15,336 bases of DNA, from contig DBZJ01000020.1 of assembly GCA_002311635.1 (NCBI GenBank), forward strand, positions 1 through 15,336. Direction: 5' to 3'. Below are positions 12,796 to 15,336 of this stretch, in pieces. The first letter of the stretch is position 1; each line of letters opens with the position of its first letter. The position numbers and the translations under genes are program-made. The notes under the pieces are model-generated. The model saw only the letters and a list, made by a program, of their open reading frames with translations. It was not told where the DNA came from and searched no databases. The DNA is from Syntrophaceae bacterium UBA1163. Lineage in GTDB: Bacteria > Desulfobacterota > BSN033 > UBA1163.

Positions 12796-13132
12796 CTAAA
12801 CAGCTGTCTCAAATATAACCGGTTAATCCTATTCATTTAATGATGGATAACCTTTCACGTGTTAAGGTGTTAAGGTGAAAAGTGGGAGGAGATAAGGTTC
12901 AAAGGAATTTCAAGGTGGAACGTGGGGATTTGCCGAGTTGACTTCTCTACCAACAGAGTAATTTATAAAGTTTATACATAGCCGATCCAGGTCGACACCA
13001 AGGAACCTTAAAAATTGAAGATTATCAGTTGAAAGTATCGGCCTAAACACCACGCCCTGAGATGAACAGTTATTACAGCAATGTTCTCCGCGACTATTGC
13101 TTGTATTGATAGGACGTAGATTTCTAAATAGC
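12796..13132. other. Gap between the polymerase remnant and the EVE gene
   Basis: A short tandem array of GTGTTAAG (12859-12866, 12867-12874) followed by GTGAAAAG is flanked by CTTTCAC (12852-12858), which can pair with GTGAAA to make a hairpin. A 91-codon minus-strand frame (13185 to 12910) overlaps the end of the EVE gene in another frame and has no ribosome site. I see no supported gene. Confidence 0.35.
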
Positions 13133-13149
13133 TTACTTTGTGGTAAGCT
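13130..13149 (-). terminator. Hairpin spanning the stop codon of the EVE gene
   Basis: AGCTTAC (13130-13136) and GTAAGCT (13143-13149) form a perfect 7-bp stem with a 6-base loop across the stop codon (13133-13135 on the minus strand). No T-run follows it on the minus strand, so it may act as an mRNA 3'-end stabiliser or weak terminator rather than a full intrinsic terminator. Confidence 0.3.
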
Positions 13150-14065
13150 TTGGTCTTGCATTATATTGTATAGGAGAGAGAGCAAAATCTCTCAAAAAAT
13201 CTACTCCGGTCCAGGTATGCATTTCTGGACCTCGAGAAAGAATATCTGTAACAATATAAAGCATAAAATGTGGATTCACCTTTGCCTGTTGGGCTTCACT
13301 AGCGGTAATCGTAAAATGTACTTCTTTCCCGGAAGTGCCTTTCACTTCCACATTCAATTCTTTTTTCCCTTTTAAACATAATAAATCATACCCGCATTTA
13401 TCTGGCTCTACAGATTTTACATTCCACCCCTCGTCTTCCAGTATAGCTGTAACGAAATTTACTGCAACTTTTTCAATTTTCTTAGTTGTCGCAGGATCAG
13501 GAAATCCGGAGTCACGGGTACCTATTGAGGCAGTGAGTTTCTTACCGGCAAAGCCATGGGTATCTGCATAGCCAATCTTTTTAAGCCATTCGCTTAATTT
13601 TTTTCCGTCGATTTGGGAATTTCTCCCGATAGCAGAAACAATGCTATTAAGCTCCTTTGCCTCAATAGGGAATATTGTTCCTTGTCTTCCAGGGCCAAAA
13701 CATTTTGGGTTACATCCCGTCTCCCGCAGTTTTTGAATGCTCAATGGAGAATCTAACCGAAGTGATTGCTTGGGAGACACAAAATTTAGTACGTTGTATT
13801 CATTTGATCCAGGTTCTTCTTCCGCCCCATCGGTTTTCATGCGCGTTAAGCCAACGATTTGTCTCCCTTCGTATTGGTAGCAAATTACGAGGTCTCCTTT
13901 CGTCACCTGCTCACGAATATATTTTTTACTTTCATTACTTCTAATCCAATCAGAGCCACCCCAGTTCCAACCAGCATCATTATCTCCATCAAAATACCTA
14001 TCCCAGTGCCAACCCTCAATATTGTCTACCCTATTCTCCCTACATTTAACAACCCAGGCTTTCAT
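13133..14065 (-). CDS. EVE domain fused to DUF3883 (PD-(D/E)XK-like nuclease): predicted modification-dependent restriction protein
   Basis: This 310-aa protein has two domains. The N-terminal half (about 1-145) is EVE/PUA-like: it opens MKAWVVKCRENR, has conserved aromatics (W19, W21, W33, W35), then VTKGDLVICYQYEGRQIVGL, and closes with TIFPIEAKEL. EVE domains flip out and bind modified bases such as methyl- or hydroxymethylcytosine. The C-terminal part (about 195-280) is DUF3883, with the nuclease-like signature GYDLL (D227) and VEVKGT (E240, K242), followed by the conserved TITASEAQQA. The link (about 146-194) is basic and Gly-rich. Together they predict cutting of phage DNA with modified bases. 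The ATG at 14063-14065 has GAGGAGG about ten bases upstream on the minus strand. It is a single gene, divergent from the secreted-protein gene and adjacent to the Pycsar operon, as in defence islands. No methyltransferase is nearby, as expected for a modification-dependent enzyme. Confidence 0.8.
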   Translation of the reverse strand: MKAWVVKCRENRVDNIEGWHWDRYFDGDNDAGWNWGGSDWIRSNESKKYIREQVTKGDLVICYQYEGRQIVGLTRMKTDGAEEEPGSNEYNVLNFVSPKQSLRLDSPLSIQKLRETGCNPKCFGPGRQGTIFPIEAKELNSIVSAIGRNSQIDGKKLSEWLKKIGYADTHGFAGKKLTASIGTRDSGFPDPATTKKIEKVAVNFVTAILEDEGWNVKSVEPDKCGYDLLCLKGKKELNVEVKGTSGKEVHFTITASEAQQAKVNPHFMLYIVTDILSRGPEMHTWTGVDFLRDFALSPIQYNARPKLTTK

Positions 14066-14125
14066 GTATCTCTATCCTCCTCTATTACCATTATTTTCTG
14101 TGACCTATCATAAGGATTAGGCAAA

Positions 14126-14264
14126 TTGCTTATCCGCAGGCAAGCAAAATATCGGCCTGGCTGAGATTTCTGAAATCTCATTGACAAAATGCACTCAAAA
14201 CGGTAATCATAAGTTACAGTATAAGAGAGTCTTTCGTGTCCACTAATGACATCAGCGGTCATTA
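14126..14264. promoter_or_regulatory. Divergent control region with three inverted repeats
   Basis: Between the EVE gene (-) and the secreted-protein gene (+) lie three clear symmetries. TTGCTT/AAGCAA is at 14126-14131/14142-14147. TGAGATTTC/GAAATCTCA (14162-14180) is a 19-base palindrome with one central base. TAATGAC/GTCATTA is at 14244-14250/14258-14264 with a 7-base spacer. The last two have the size and symmetry of dimeric repressor sites. No promoter of consensus quality is visible by eye. Confidence 0.45.
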
Positions 14265-14367
14265 AGTGTAGGATGAAAGATAACGAAAGCCAGAAATTCG
14301 CCTGCACCCCCGGGCGTCCGTTACAAGAGGTTCCGGCATGCCAAGGGAACGTAAGGAGGGCAAGACA

Positions 14368-14991
14368 GTGATCACCGAGCGAGAAGCCGCGCAAGCGATG
14401 AGATTCAGATCGAGGAAGACCTTGTTCTTTTTGCCATGGGTAGCCGTAGCTATTCTACTCTTTTTTACCTCTGCTCAGTCAGCATCGGCTTTCGCCGAAG
14501 AGCAAGAGATAGTCTCTTCAGGAGAACGGCTGATGGGACTTTGGCAAGACATGCTGTCCGGCGAATGCCAGTTTGTGCACCAATACAAGCCAGCGTACTA
14601 CGGGGTCGACAAGTATCGGTTTATCGCCGAGTCATTCCGATTTGATATTCAGCGGACAACTTCACTGGTGTCCCCTTACAGGTTGACGATCAGTTTCAAA
14701 GCCGAGTACAAGTCCAATGAACAGAGTCCCTCCGCTAATGCTACTTCATTTCAAGGGCAACGTTTCGGTTTCAAGACCGCCGCACAGGCTGAAGCCAACG
14801 TCGCTGCGGGCGACTTTGGTGAAGGCCATATCTTCGATTATTCCATTTTTTACGTCTATCAGAGCGGGTTTTGGATCTACAAAGGAGCCACTCAAGGTAG
14901 CTTTGACTTCAACATCGAAACTTTCTTGAGACGTGAGGCAAATGCACAGAAATTCCAAAGGCTCCTTAAAGTGCCATTAAAGACGGAGTAA
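14368..14991 (+). CDS. Secreted protein of unknown function with N-terminal signal
   Basis: The product has a basic stretch (MRFRSRK) followed by a hydrophobic segment (FFLPWVAVAILLFFTSAQ) and a plausible signal-peptidase site (SASAFA, then EEQ). The mature part is about 165 residues of mixed beta-rich sequence with no recognised family. It has a single Cys, many Tyr and Phe, and a Phe/Tyr-rich stretch (HIFDYSIFYVYQSGFWIY). The start is ambiguous. GTG 14368 has the best ribosome site (AAGGAGGG, seven bases upstream). ATG 14338 (AGAGG upstream) is the longest choice, 217 aa. ATG 14398 gives the most standard signal peptide. The first third has higher GC than the flanking region, so it may have a separate origin. 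It is divergent from the EVE gene and followed by repeat copy D. Confidence 0.65.
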   Translation: MITEREAAQAMRFRSRKTLFFLPWVAVAILLFFTSAQSASAFAEEQEIVSSGERLMGLWQDMLSGECQFVHQYKPAYYGVDKYRFIAESFRFDIQRTTSLVSPYRLTISFKAEYKSNEQSPSANATSFQGQRFGFKTAAQAEANVAAGDFGEGHIFDYSIFYVYQSGFWIYKGATQGSFDFNIETFLRREANAQKFQRLLKVPLKTE

Positions 14992-15336
14992 ATTGGGATG
15001 AAAAGAAATCTAAATACCTCTTTTGGTTTTGAAGGTTATTCTCGCTTTCTACCAGCAATCCTTAGTTTTCCAGTTCAACCTAAAGTTGACGACTTGTAAG
15101 TGTAACCACCAATCAAGAACCAACCTGACAATGTCTGCCGATTCTAATCTTATCTCTTTACAAATAAAAATATTTCCTAACTTAGCAAAATCTGCCTTTC
15201 CCAACAAATTGCGAGATTACTCTTTTGAACATAAGAGATTAAAAAAAGATTAATGTAACTTGAGACAAATTAATCTAAAAAATAGAATCATCTGAATTGC
15301 TTATAGCAAAAAATTAAGGGTTCCTCTAAAAATTAG
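14992..15336. other. Intergenic end of the window with repeat copy D
   Basis: No supported gene is present. The stretch 15041-15116 is the second copy (D) of the short repeat at 12503-12575, sharing CTTTCTA, CAGCAATCCTTAG and GTAAGTGTAACCACCA with small changes. In its diverged middle, GTTCAACCTAAAGTTGAC can form a small hairpin. The remaining 220 bases are very AT-rich; a 76-codon plus-strand frame (15023-15253) has no ribosome site and unlikely composition. Confidence 0.35.

Noticed and set aside
12851..12882. CRISPR-like short tandem array (GTGTTAAG units)
   Set aside because: Two exact 8-base units plus one variant without spacers; no cas genes.
12910..13185. A 91-codon minus-strand frame after the EVE gene
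   Set aside because: It begins inside the EVE gene in another frame, has no ribosome site, and no domain is visible. The part beyond the EVE stop could be a relic but cannot be supported.
14062..14394. A 110-codon minus-strand frame overlapping the EVE start by ATGA
   Set aside because: Coupling by ATGA is attractive, but the frame covers both palindromes and the opposite gene's start, has no ribosome site at any Met, and matches no family.
15023..15253. A 76-codon plus-strand frame at the window end
   Set aside because: No ribosome site, AT-driven composition, and it covers repeat copy D.
7013..15336. Prophage or integrative element with tRNA attachment
   Set aside because: No integrase, no structural phage genes and no second copy of the tRNA 3' end are visible; kept only as a possible island border.

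Overview
The window has two parts that meet at a tRNA-Thr(UGU) gene (7013-7084). The left part (1-7084) looks like ordinary chromosome of a Gram-negative, probably anaerobic bacterium. The gene types (an FMN nitronate-monooxygenase-like oxidoreductase beside a small cupin, and a zinc-ribbon/Yip1 membrane protein with an L7/L12-like N-terminus) suggest Desulfobacterota (former Deltaproteobacteria). This is inference from gene content; no taxonomic marker is present. The right part (7085-15336) is visibly richer in A+T, gene-sparse and patchy, and reads as an accessory or defence island next to the tRNA.

Left part, in order: the 3' end of mutY (+), convergent with rnr (RNase R, -); a 375-aa zinc-ribbon/Yip1 membrane protein (-) with its terminator; an FMN-dependent nitronate monooxygenase-like gene (+) followed by a small cupin (+); a MITE-like intergenic element with heptamer arrays; a 99-aa four-helix membrane protein (-); an AT-rich gap; a 29-aa membrane micro-ORF (+) with a strong ribosome site; and tRNA-Thr.

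Right part, in order: a 75-aa XRE-type repressor with a candidate operator; a translationally coupled run of small genes (lipoprotein, coiled-coil protein, truncated surface-adhesin-E-like protein, 49-aa ORF); a 92-aa charged protein on the minus strand; repeat copy A; a metallophosphoesterase with altered metal-site motifs; repeat copy B; a consensus sigma-70 promoter and an 11-codon leader ORF; then a two-gene operon that I identify as Pycsar anti-phage defence (transmembrane effector PycTM followed by class III cyclase PycC, overlapping by ATGA). After it come a hairpin, a decayed family-A DNA polymerase C-terminus, and an EVE-DUF3883 protein (-), a likely modification-dependent nuclease. 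Last are a palindrome-rich divergent regulatory region, a secreted protein of unknown function (+), and a short repeat related to one found after PycC.

How the parts fit together: PycC is expected to make a cyclic pyrimidine nucleotide on phage infection, which activates PycTM to disrupt the inner membrane. The EVE-DUF3883 protein would act independently by recognising modified DNA. The two diverged ~290-bp repeats each lie just ahead of an accessory module, and a phage- or plasmid-type polymerase scrap survives between modules. Both point to an island built by successive insertions. The metallophosphoesterase lies between the repeats; calcineurin-like phosphoesterases include cyclic-nucleotide phosphodiesterases, so a link to the cyclase is possible but unproven.
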